From assembly GCF_041530365.1 (NCBI RefSeq), contig NZ_CP168034.1:2170001-2234000 (forward strand): a stretch of DNA of 64,000 bases, read 5' to 3'. Below the pieces are notes generated by a model. It saw nothing but the letters and a program-made list of their open reading frames with translations. It did not search any database and had not been told where the DNA came from. Of this stretch, positions 45,984 to 54,622 are shown in pieces (within the stretch, counting starts at the first letter, position 1; each line of letters starts with the position of its first letter). Made by a program: the position numbers and the translations under genes. This stretch comes from Capnocytophaga sp. ARDL2. Its GTDB lineage: Bacteria > Bacteroidota > Bacteroidia > Flavobacteriales > Flavobacteriaceae.

Positions 45984-48080
45984 TTACTCCAAGCCGATTA
46001 TTTTTTCCAATTTTGCTCTTTTTTCTACCGAAAGCACCTCCAATTGTTGTGCAAAATAGACTTTAAACTCTTTTCGTTCGCACAATTGTTTGATAGCTTT
46101 TCTACAAAAATTCACAAACCTTGTATTGTGATGTACCAAACCGTCAATCAATGGTGGCAGAGCGTTTTTATCCAATGGATTTACATACCACAGGGCTTGA
46201 ATGGCATTTTGTCTTACGTCGGCATTATAGCGTTCGGTAGTGTAATCATGTAATTCTTTGTACCATTTGGCTTTCTCATTTTGTTTATATTCGGTTTTCA
46301 AAGCCATCATCAACCAAGAAATTCTAAAATTCTTATCCCCCATTCCTATGATATCCTGTGTATCATCCAACAGCTGAATTCGGTTTTCTGGTTTTTGTAA
46401 CCACAGATTTTTAAACACTAATTCTTTTGTAATGTAGGAATCGTCTTGTAAAAATTTTACATATTCCTCATAAAATTCATCGGGTATTTCTTGAATGATT
46501 TGTACCAACGCTTGACGTAATTTTACATTTTTTGACTGTGCTACATAATGATAAAACGCCTTTATATCTTCAAAATTTTCCTTATGCAATTGATAAATGA
46601 CTTCTTTTTGGGTATAAATACCGTTGGTCTCATCAGTTAAATAGTTCCACAACAGCTCTTTCTTTTCTTTAAAAGACAGTTTTTGTAGTTCGATGACCTG
46701 TAAATATGTAGTTACCCACTGACTATTTTCCTTTGCAATTTGTATCAAATCAATAGGGAGACCGGAATTATACAGCCAGTTGTTTTTAAATGTTTCCACA
46801 TCAAAGGTTGGACTCACATTCTTTATCTCTTGCAAAAAATCTTCGGTAGTTACTGAGCGAAATGCATGTTTTTGCAAAAACAACTTCAATACCTGTCTAA
46901 ACTTTTCTTCGCCCAACTGCAACGATAGGTTATAAACTGCAAGAGCAGCCTTGTCATAATAGGTAGTAGTAGTGGCTTTTGGTGAATAAATCACTGTATT
47001 TTTGTTTACCTTGGCATCGAGAGACACTTTTTCATTCATTTCATACATTTTCCAATAGTAATAATCATCTCCTTTCAGCTGTTTTTCGATATACCAATCC
47101 AGATAGGTTGCAAATCCCTCTTGAATCCAGTGGTCTTCGGGATGTTTTGCTGTGATGAGATTGCCAAACCAATGATGTGCCATTTCGTGAGCATCTACAT
47201 TGAGGTACGAACGGTCGATGGCTCCTATTTTATCCACCACAAAATTTTGATGAAAAGTAGTTGCTGTGGTATTTTCCATACCGGCATACATAAAATCGTA
47301 TACGGGAATATTGCGATAGACCTTCCATGGATAGGGCACTTGAAGAAATTCCTCCAAAATATCCATTATGATAGGTGTATTTTGATACGTATAGGTGTAA
47401 TGTTGATGAGCATTGTGAGGAAGATAATTTTCAATAGGCACTCCCGACTTTGAATATTCTACCTTTTTTTGATAGTTACCGATGGCCAACATCACCAAAT
47501 ACGAGCTCATAGGTTGCTGCATCTGATAGTACCACGTACAGTCAGAGGTATCACAGGTTTTATCGACCAATTTTCCGTTAGAAATCACCTGAAAATTTTT
47601 ATCAAAACGGATGTTCAGGTTAAAAATCACCTTTTCGCTAGTATCGTCAAAGCTAGGGAGCCAATGGCTGGTATATTTTCCCTGCCCCTGCGTCCATATC
47701 TGAGGACTACCTTCGTTATCCACAAAATACAACGCCTGTTTAGGAGACGTCTGATAGGAGATTTTCACGGTATTTGCCCCTATTTTTACCTCGCTTGAAA
47801 AGGAAATAATTTGTTGATTGTACAAATATTCCACCGATTTTCCATTGACCTCTACCCGATCTATCTGCATCTCTTTTGCATCAATACCCACTATAGTATT
47901 TTTTTCTGAACAAGTAAAATGATAAAGTATTTCGCCTTTTACCAACTTATGTTCCGTATCAAAAAAAATCGACGCATCGCCTTGCACAAAATCTACCGAT
48001 TGAGCAAACAAGACCTGCGTACCTACAATAAGCCAAAATGATAAAAATACTTTCATAATAATATAAAAAGAGGCTGACAA
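45984..48080 (-). CDS. M1-family aminopeptidase (PepN-like), secreted
   Basis: A 698-residue zinc aminopeptidase. It has an N-terminal signal (FLSFWLIVGTQVLFAQ after a few extra residues), then the beta-saddle domain. The exopeptidase motif YAGMENTTATTF is followed by the zinc site HEMAHHWFGN with the third ligand Glu in EGFATYLDWY. A helical C-terminal region with HEAT-like repeats ends the protein. It would trim peptides in the periplasm. The possible earlier Met codons precede the signal by only a few residues. Confidence 0.9.
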   Translation of the reverse strand: MSASFYIIMKVFLSFWLIVGTQVLFAQSVDFVQGDASIFFDTEHKLVKGEILYHFTCSEKNTIVGIDAKEMQIDRVEVNGKSVEYLYNQQIISFSSEVKIGANTVKISYQTSPKQALYFVDNEGSPQIWTQGQGKYTSHWLPSFDDTSEKVIFNLNIRFDKNFQVISNGKLVDKTCDTSDCTWYYQMQQPMSSYLVMLAIGNYQKKVEYSKSGVPIENYLPHNAHQHYTYTYQNTPIIMDILEEFLQVPYPWKVYRNIPVYDFMYAGMENTTATTFHQNFVVDKIGAIDRSYLNVDAHEMAHHWFGNLITAKHPEDHWIQEGFATYLDWYIEKQLKGDDYYYWKMYEMNEKVSLDAKVNKNTVIYSPKATTTTYYDKAALAVYNLSLQLGEEKFRQVLKLFLQKHAFRSVTTEDFLQEIKNVSPTFDVETFKNNWLYNSGLPIDLIQIAKENSQWVTTYLQVIELQKLSFKEKKELLWNYLTDETNGIYTQKEVIYQLHKENFEDIKAFYHYVAQSKNVKLRQALVQIIQEIPDEFYEEYVKFLQDDSYITKELVFKNLWLQKPENRIQLLDDTQDIIGMGDKNFRISWLMMALKTEYKQNEKAKWYKELHDYTTERYNADVRQNAIQALWYVNPLDKNALPPLIDGLVHHNTRFVNFCRKAIKQLCERKEFKVYFAQQLEVLSVEKRAKLEKIIGLE

Positions 48081-48095
48081 ATGTACAACCTCTTT
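48067..48095 (-). terminator. Terminator of the yebC gene
   Basis: Stem AAAGAGG / CCTCTTT with a 15-base loop, beginning 21 bases after the yebC stop codon; partly in front of the M1 start. Confidence 0.6.
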
Positions 48096-48115
48096 ATAAT
48101 TTTAGTAATAAAATG

Positions 48116-48826
48116 TTATGCCATAGTGTGAAATACGTTTTGCACGTCGTCGTCTTCCTCTATTTTTTCCAACAATTTTTCCACATCAGCGATTTGCTCT
48201 TCGGTCAATTCTTTCGTAACCTGTGGAATGCGGTCAAAACCAGACGAAAGTATTTCCATATTGCGTTCCTCCAACTCTTTTTGGATAGCACCAAAACTAT
48301 TGAAAGGAGCGTAAATCATAATACCATCTTCGTCTTCAAAGATTTCTTCTACCCCAGCGTCGATCAACTCCAATTCAAACTCTTCCAAATCCAGTCCCTC
48401 TACCTTTTCGATTCTAAAATTGCATTTGTGGTCAAACATAAATTCTACCGAACCCTGTGTCCCCAACGTACCATTGCACTTATTAAAATACGAGCGGATA
48501 TTTGCCACCGTACGGTTGTTGTTGTCAGTAGCTGTTTCGATCAAAATCGCAATACCATGAGGTGCATATCCTTCAAACAACACTTCTTTATAGTTTGCTG
48601 TATCCTTGTCAGTAGCTCTTTTGACAGCTCTATCCACGTTGTCTTTAGGCATATTTGCCGCTTTTGCGTTTTGCATCACTGCTCTCAGACGCGCATTGGT
48701 TTCAGGGTTTGGACCTCCTTCTTTCACCGCCATTACGATATCTTTTCCAATACGAGTAAACGTTTTTGCCATAGCAGACCAACGTTTCATTTTTCTTGCT
48801 TTTCTAAATTCAAAGGCTCTTCCCAT
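48116..48826 (-). CDS. YebC/PmpR-family regulator
   Basis: A 236-residue protein of the TACO1/YebC family. Signature: MGRAFEFRKARKMKRWSAMAKTFTRIGKDIVMAVKEGGPNPETNARLRAVMQNAKAANMPKDNVDRAVKRA, followed by YEGYAPHGIAILIETATDNNNRT. YebC-type proteins act as transcription regulators or as factors that relieve ribosome stalling at proline stretches. Length is usual. Long frames on the other strand here are shadows. Confidence 0.93.
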   Translation of the reverse strand: MGRAFEFRKARKMKRWSAMAKTFTRIGKDIVMAVKEGGPNPETNARLRAVMQNAKAANMPKDNVDRAVKRATDKDTANYKEVLFEGYAPHGIAILIETATDNNNRTVANIRSYFNKCNGTLGTQGSVEFMFDHKCNFRIEKVEGLDLEEFELELIDAGVEEIFEDEDGIMIYAPFNSFGAIQKELEERNMEILSSGFDRIPQVTKELTEEQIADVEKLLEKIEEDDDVQNVFHTMA

Positions 48827-49026
48827 TTTGTATCGTTATTTGTTGTTTTGTTGTTTAATATTTCTAATGCAAAAGTATAAAAAGCTATTTTACGTAAAAA
48901 ACATCTGCTTTGTTTTTTTTCAAATTATTTACATATTCCACCATTTTCATACGGCAGATTGTCCTTTATCAGATTCACAACCTTACCTATTTTTGGCGTA
49001 GGCTAGTAGATATCACAAATAAAAAT

Positions 49027-50496
49027 TCACGACAAACTTTCATAAACCTTTTTAAAAGACCAAATAATCTCTCGAAGTTCATCTTCCGTCCAGTTGGCAA
49101 ATCCCAATCGTATTCCGCAGGTCGATTTGTCCTGAAAGAGGATGTAGTCGGGCAGTAAAACATCATATTTTCTGAGCAATTCTGCAAAAGTTTTGAGGGA
49201 AATATGCGGAAAAAACTCTATCCATAGAGCCATACCACCACTCGCCTTTTGGATTTTTATCTCGTGTGAAAAGGTAGCATGTAGCAAATCGATAGCATGC
49301 CCCATACGTCTTTTATTTTCGAGGAGGATTTTTTTCTGAATACGGTGAATATCTCCTTCGATGAGCATTTCGCTGAGAATTTTATCGGTAAAATCATCAT
49401 GTCGATAGTCGATGATATGTTTGTAGTGCCTTACTTTTTCAATCAGATTGTTTGGTGCCACCACAAAACTACGATGAAACAATGGTAGCAACTGCGTCCC
49501 AAAACGTCCGATATAGATCACAGCTCCCTGCGTGTCGAGTCTGGCCATTGATACCTGCTGATGCTCGTGATTCCACTCGTTATCAAAACATTCTTCTACT
49601 ATGGCAAAGCCATATTCGTAGGCGAGTTGCAGCAATTCTATCTTTCGGCGAAAACTCATCGCCACCGTCGTAGGATAATGCCTTTGTGCATTGACATACA
49701 CCATGCGTACCTCCCCTTTTCTAAACTTTTGGCGAATATACTCTACCGAAATCCCCTCGCTATCATAGGGTATCTGATGAATCTTTGCTCCCAAATGTCG
49801 CAATGTGGCATTGACCACCTGATGATTTTTATACGACACCAGCACCAGATCATCTTGTTGCAAAACAGTCTGAGCTACAATATAAAAAGCCCCCTCTACA
49901 GAGCGAAACACAGACAGATTATCTGGCGAAATCTTAAAGCCATAACTCGTTTTCAGATAGTTGCACAAGTGATTATTGAGTTTACTGACACGCACTACAG
50001 GAAAATCACTCTGTACAATCTGAGATTTTTTTGCCGAGCTATGCAACCATCTCGACAGCAATTGAGTAGGAATCAACCGCACATCGGGTACGCCGTCGTT
50101 TAGGGTATATTTCAAAGTATTTTTTGGAAAGGGAATCTGCAAAAAAGGATTTTCTTTTAGCTCAAAAAGGGTTTCAGTAGCAAAAAGGTCTTCGTTGGAA
50201 GTCCCCGCTTTTAGTTTGTTGTTAGGAAGGACGGCACTGACAAAAGTTCCACGATTGGGTATAATTTCCACCCACCCCATCGCAGCCAGTTCGTCATAAA
50301 TCATCGAGGCAGTATTGCGGTGGATCCCCATACATTGAGCCAATACACGCGTACCAGGCAAAGGGGTATTATGAGCCACCTGCCCTCGCTGAATCATCTC
50401 CACCACCTGATGAGCTACCTGTAGATACACAGGATTTTTAGACAATTTATCTATCGAAATTTGCTCTGCAAATAACGACACAACCGGACTATTCAT
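49027..50496 (-). CDS. MocR/PdxR-type regulator with a degenerate aminotransferase domain
   Basis: I use the Met at 50496 (489 residues); a further 19 codons are open upstream but read as promoter-like DNA. An N-terminal GntR winged helix (KNPVYLQVAHQVVEMIQRGQVAHNTPLPGTRVLAQCMGIHRNTASMIYDELAAMGW) is fused to a fold-type I aminotransferase domain. The lysine that should hold PLP (G-S-F-S-K in the family) is read as GRFGTQL, with Thr in place of Lys (codon 49495-49497), and the EDDYDSEF block is EECFDNEW. The domain thus probably does not form the usual PLP aldimine. Confidence 0.8.
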   Translation of the reverse strand: MNSPVVSLFAEQISIDKLSKNPVYLQVAHQVVEMIQRGQVAHNTPLPGTRVLAQCMGIHRNTASMIYDELAAMGWVEIIPNRGTFVSAVLPNNKLKAGTSNEDLFATETLFELKENPFLQIPFPKNTLKYTLNDGVPDVRLIPTQLLSRWLHSSAKKSQIVQSDFPVVRVSKLNNHLCNYLKTSYGFKISPDNLSVFRSVEGAFYIVAQTVLQQDDLVLVSYKNHQVVNATLRHLGAKIHQIPYDSEGISVEYIRQKFRKGEVRMVYVNAQRHYPTTVAMSFRRKIELLQLAYEYGFAIVEECFDNEWNHEHQQVSMARLDTQGAVIYIGRFGTQLLPLFHRSFVVAPNNLIEKVRHYKHIIDYRHDDFTDKILSEMLIEGDIHRIQKKILLENKRRMGHAIDLLHATFSHEIKIQKASGGMALWIEFFPHISLKTFAELLRKYDVLLPDYILFQDKSTCGIRLGFANWTEDELREIIWSFKKVYESLS

Positions 50497-50578
50497 AAAT
50501 TCAAAAACTGGACTATAATTACAGACCGGAAAGTTACGATATTTGCCCAGCAAAACAAAAAAAGCAAGAAGGTATTTT

Positions 50579-50761
50579 GGGCGTGCCCCTACGCAATGCC
50601 CTATTATATAGGGATAGTAAAAGTAAAGAGTACATCAAGAATATATAGGAATATAGTAGTACAAAATCACATTGGGGCAATGCTATGGGTCGGGTCGTCC
50701 GCTATATCTTTTGTGTCGGCTGTCGCCTCCACAAAAGGATACCGCTCCCACCCCTCACGCG
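50579..50761 (-). repeat. Dispersed structured element, copy 1 (minus orientation)
   Basis: On the minus strand the element runs GCGTGAGGGG ... GGTATCC.TTTTGTG ... GCGACAGCCGA ... GACCCGACCC ... GGGGCACGCCC. The two ends can pair (GCGTG / CACGC). A 100-base insert with its own hairpin separates the CCCGACCC part from the GGGGCACGCCC end. A second, shorter copy lies at 52399-52499 on the other strand. Confidence 0.6.
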
Positions 50762-50771
50762 TAAAACAAAA

Positions 50772-50810
50772 AACACCTCCCCTTGAAAAGCACAGATATG
50801 GGGAGGTGTT
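50772..50810 (-). terminator. Terminator of the DUF6261 gene
   Basis: Stem AACACCTCCCC / GGGGAGGTGTT with a 17-base loop and T-rich tail on the minus strand, 22 bases after the gene end. Confidence 0.85.
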
Positions 50811-50832
50811 CGGATATTTGGAAAAGCAATTT

Positions 50833-51573
50833 TTAATCTGCTGTTTCCTCATCATTGTGTATAGGCTCGTCATTTTGTCGAGTTCTACGACCGCTGCGTT
50901 GAGCGATAGTATCACGCCATTTAGAAATACTCACATTGGCTTTGCGAACCAAAGTTTCGAGTTCATCGCTTGGTTGCAAAATAGCCAAAGCGGCAGTGAC
51001 ATCCCTCAACTTTTTAAATACATCATCGAGAGCCTTGCGTATATCTTTCATATTGTACGACTCTCTACTAGCGTATTCATCGCGGCGTTGTAGATACAGA
51101 GTGTGAAAGTTTTCATTGGCAGTAGCCAAAGCATCTATCCACTCTCTGAGACCAATAGCTTTAGCGTCCTGTACAAAGTTGGGAGCACGAAGATCTAAAA
51201 TAAGGTTTTGAAGCTCTACGGTTTGCTTTTCATAATTACTTGAGATGATTCTACCGTAGGCATCAAATACGATTTTTACCTTTTCAGCAGACTTTCGTCT
51301 ATTTATATCAGGGTGTAGCATTTCGCTTTGCACTCTGTGCATCATACCTCTGTAGAGATGGTCTCTTTCCTCGTCGAGGATACCCAGCTCTTTGGTATAT
51401 TTGCTTTTAGTGATTTGCTTTTGAGCCTCTTCGGATAGCTCTACAAATTTTGTGAAATCAGCTTTCACATCGTTTAGCTGTGCTATGGCAGATTCTTCTA
51501 CCAAATGTAGCATCTCTGTCATCAATGCCAAATGTTCGGCATTATGCAGTCTTTTTAATTCTAATGTGTTCAT
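50833..51573 (-). CDS. DUF6261-family protein
   Basis: A 246-residue, almost wholly helical protein. It opens MNTLELKRLHNAEHLALMTEMLHLVEE and contains ERDHLYRGMMHRVQSEMLHPDINRRKSAEKVKIVFDAYGRI and a C-terminal KWRDTIAQRSGRR tail. This pattern fits DUF6261 of Bacteroidota, of unknown function, often present in several copies near mobile elements or repeats. It lies between two inverted copies of a structured element. Confidence 0.75.
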   Translation of the reverse strand: MNTLELKRLHNAEHLALMTEMLHLVEESAIAQLNDVKADFTKFVELSEEAQKQITKSKYTKELGILDEERDHLYRGMMHRVQSEMLHPDINRRKSAEKVKIVFDAYGRIISSNYEKQTVELQNLILDLRAPNFVQDAKAIGLREWIDALATANENFHTLYLQRRDEYASRESYNMKDIRKALDDVFKKLRDVTAALAILQPSDELETLVRKANVSISKWRDTIAQRSGRRTRQNDEPIHNDEETAD

Positions 51574-51896
51574 ATTTAATAATTTTAACGTTATTCACAA
51601 CAAATATAAAAAAACTTTTTTTATATATTTAACATTACAAAAGTTTTTTATTTAAAAAATTAAAAAACATACCAATAAACAGAGCAAAATGTAACAATAT
51701 ATAGCTATATGATATAAAATTTTGATATGAAAAATCACAAAGCACTTCTGAAAAGTATTGAAACTTCTCAGAAGTTTATATACTCAAACTATACAATCTC
51801 AAAAATGATTGCACAAGAGAGTTTGAAAAAGTTTTGAGACTTTGACAAACTATTCTACCAAAAAGAAAATAAAGGATTATATATCAGCACAAAATG
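51574..51896. other. Gene-free upstream stretch of the tandem-repeat region
   Basis: No frame worth calling. It holds an inverted repeat, CTTCTGA...TCTCAGAAG, at about 51747-51775, and the sequence TTGAGACTTTGACAAACTATTC, whose parts (TTGAGACT and GTCAAAC) recur on the far side of the array at about 52290-52330. Confidence 0.5.
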
Positions 51897-52245
51897 GAAA
51901 TTGTATAAATCAACTATAAAACAAGGTAGCCCTAAGTAGAAATTGTATAAATCAACTATAAAAAAAGGTAGCCCTAAGTAGAAATTGTATAAATCAACTA
52001 TAAAACAAGGTAGCCCTAAGTGGAAATTGTATGAATAAACTATAAAACACGGTAGCCCTAAGTGGAAATTGTATGAATCAACTATAAAACACGGTAGCCC
52101 TAAGTGGAAATTGTATGAATCAACTATAAAACACGGTAGCCCTAAGCGGAAATTGTATGAATCAACTATAAAACAAGGTAGTCCTAAGTAGAAATTGTAT
52201 GAATCAACTATAAAACAAGGTAGTCCTAAGTAGAAATTGTATTGT
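51897..52245. repeat. 42-bp tandem repeat array, eight copies plus a partial ninth
   Basis: Units of exactly 42 bases start at 51897, 51939, 51981, 52023, 52065, 52107, 52149 and 52191; a ninth ends after about 13 bases. Copies differ at a few fixed places (TATAAATC or TATGAATC, AACAAGG or AACACGG, GCCC or GTCC, AAGTA/AAGTG/AAGCG), and neighbouring copies share variants, as in unequal-crossover minisatellites. There are no spacers, so this is not a CRISPR array. The plus strand has stops in most copies; on the minus strand one frame stays open through all copies but has no start codon. Confidence 0.9.
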
Positions 52246-52398
52246 TAGATTACAAAACAAAAGTTCGGAATAACACATTTTGGCTACAAACTTTGTCAAA
52301 CATCATAACAAATATTGAGACTATACATATTTTGTCTCTACAGCAGGATTTCAAAATTTTTATTTTATATAAAATAAATATTCAACCATGTAAAAATT

Positions 52399-52499
52399 GC
52401 GTGAGGGATAGAGGCATTGTCGGAGCTCTTTTGTGAAATGAAACAAAGTGGAATGAACAAAAAGCGACTGCCGATAGCCCGACCCAAAGGGGCACGCCC
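52399..52499 (+). repeat. Dispersed structured element, copy 2 (plus orientation)
   Basis: GCGTGAGGGATAG ... CTCTTTTGTG ... GCGACTGCCGATAGCCCGACCC ... GGGGCACGCCC. The ends pair, GCGTG with CACGC. It is inverted relative to the copy at 50579-50761, so the two bracket DUF6261 and the tandem array. Confidence 0.6.
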
Positions 52500-52618
52500 A
52501 AATAAATATTTTATTCATTTGAAACCTAAAATAAATGGAAAACAAATATGCATATATAAAAAATTGAAAATTTCTATATACCTAATTTTCTAAATCGCTA
52601 AATTATTTAATACACTAT

Positions 52619-54479
52619 ATGAAAAACAAATTATTTTTAGCAGCGTTATTACTGCCGTTATTTACTCAGGCTCAGGAACAGGAGGTTGAGGAATTGTCAG
52701 AATTGGTTATTACCAAAGAGCCGCTGGAGATGCCGTTTGGCGAATCGACACGCAGTGTGCAAATTATCACCAAAGAGGATATCAGAAAACTGCCTGTGAG
52801 CTCTATCAACGAGTTGCTTGCCTATGCAAGTGGTGTGGATGTGCGTCAGAGAGGGCCATTTGGTTCGCAGGCTGATGTGAGCATCGACGGAGGTACTTTT
52901 GAACAAACCATGATTTTGTGGAACGGAATGAAAGTAGGCGACGCCTTGACGGCTCACCACAATCTAAACCTTCCGATCCCCTTTGAGGCAATTGAAAGAA
53001 TCGAGATTTTGAAAGGTTCCTGCTTCTCGTATTTATGGTATCAACTCACTGACAGGTGCTATCAATATCGTTACAAAAACCAGCGATGAGACCTATGCTC
53101 AGGTGCATGCCTATATGGGTTCGTCTTTCAAGAGTAAAGAGGCTGGCGATGGAGAGGGGACTTATGCTTCTGGTGGTATCAATGCTACGATTGCTGGAAA
53201 GACTGGTAGTGTGGGGCATTTGCTGAGTGCTACTAAAGAGGAAACTAACGGTCAACGCTACAACTCGGCGGCGGCTAATAAAAAGCTTATGTACCAAGGA
53301 CAATGGTCTGCTGATGTCAATAATCATTTTAACTGGATGGGGGGATATATTCATAATCAGTTTGGTGCCAATGGTTTTTATGCTGCCCCAGGCGATAAGG
53401 AATCTTTTGAGGTGGTAAAAACCTTGCTCTTTAGCATGGGGAGTAAACACAAAATTGGAAATATAGTGTTAAAACCTCGTATCAGCAATCGCTACAATGA
53501 GGACGACTACCGCTACTTTAGACACGACTTGAGCAAGGCTCGTTCGCTACATTATCTAAACGCGGTGATGGGAGAATTACATGCTTTGTATGCAACTGAC
53601 TTTGGTGACTTTAGCGTAGGGTACGAAGCCAGACATGAAAAGGTAAACAGCTCTAATCTACAACAGCACGAACGTACCAACCATGGATGGTTTGCCGAAT
53701 ACAAAAACAGATTTGCGGATAGATTATTTGTGAGTGTGGGTGCTTATTGGAACTACAACTCGGCTTTTGGTTTTCAGTGGTATCCTGGTGTAGATGTTTC
53801 GTATGAAATCAATGAGGAATGGAAGGCTTCGGCGAGTGTAGGGTCGAGTCAGCGTATTCCGTCCTTTATGGATTTGTACTTGAAACAGCCTTCGAATGTC
53901 GGAAACCCATCGCTACAACCTGAAAATGCATGGCAATACGAAGCGGGGGTGTATTATACTAAAGGTAACAAGAGGTTTCAAGCAACGGTTTTTGAAAGAA
54001 ATATTCATAACTTTATAGATTGGGTGCGTATTGATAGTAGTGTGCCATATACCCCAGAGAATTTTGATCAGCAAACCCTCAGAGGGCTTCAGTTCTTGTG
54101 GCAACATAAAGTAGATTTGGGCAATGAGCAAAGTTTGGGATACAAACTGAGCTATCAATACCTGAGTCCAAAGGCGAAAATGCTTTCGGGTGGTTTGATT
54201 TCGAAGTATTCGTTAGAGAGCTTAAAGCATCAGGCTATCGGTGGGGTAAACTACAACTACAAAAAATGGAGTACGCAATTGCAGGTGCGCTTTGTAGAAA
54301 GAGAACTCAACGACCCTTATACTGTCATCGATGCAAAGCTAAACTATCATTTCCCTACCCTGACGGTGTATGCTCAAGCAACCAACCTTACAGATGCTCA
54401 GTACAATGAGGCTGGTGCGGTACCTATGCCTACCAGATGGCTGAGCTTGGGTGCAATCTTTAAGGTGAGATGGAATTAA
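52619..54479 (+). pseudogene. TonB-dependent outer-membrane receptor, frameshifted
   Basis: The first frame (52619-53089) gives a signal peptide (MKNKLFLAALLLPLFTQAQ) and most of the plug domain (SELVITKEP, then RSVQIITKEDIRKLPVSSINELLAYASGVDVRQRG). At 53017-53018 one T appears extra: without it the frame would read GPASRIYGINSLTGAINIVTKTSDE and run on to the barrel, ending at 54479 with the usual aromatic C-terminus FKVRWN. Corrected length is about 619 residues, normal for a small receptor of the BtuB type. One base separates it from an intact gene, so a sequencing error or a recent mutation are both possible. Confidence 0.85.
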
Positions 54480-54570
54480 TAAGTTGATTCATTTTTCTAT
54501 TGCGTTTTACCATAATGAAATGATTTTACTTGAGTAATAGTCTTGGTAATTTCAAATCATAAATGGTAAA

Positions 54571-54604
54571 AAAAAGCTGTTTGGGGTTTCCAAACAGCTT
54601 TTTT
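54571..54604 (-). terminator. Terminator of the type IX operon
   Basis: Stem AAAAAGCTGTTTGG / CCAAACAGCTTTTT with a short loop, 18 bases after the end of the PorE-like gene on the minus strand. Confidence 0.9.
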
Positions 54605-54622
54605 GATAGTGTTATTGTAGAA

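Noticed and set aside
48113..48880. 255-residue frame opposite yebC
   Set aside because: It is the reverse of a highly conserved gene and its product looks like scrambled low-complexity sequence.
49561..50103. 180-residue frame opposite the MocR gene
   Set aside because: It is antisense to the intact MocR-type gene, has no family signature and has no promoter or ribosome site.
50596..51093. 165-residue frame opposite DUF6261
   Set aside because: It spans the dispersed element and the antisense of DUF6261; composition does not look like a protein.
51897..52245. CRISPR array
   Set aside because: The unit is 42 bases with no spacers between copies; no cas genes are nearby. It is a plain tandem repeat.
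52500..52618. Cobalamin riboswitch before the TonB receptor
   Set aside because: I see no B12-box-like or other riboswitch core in the 119 bases upstream.
52697..52991. Short frames opposite the TonB plug
   Set aside because: They are shadows of the receptor gene.
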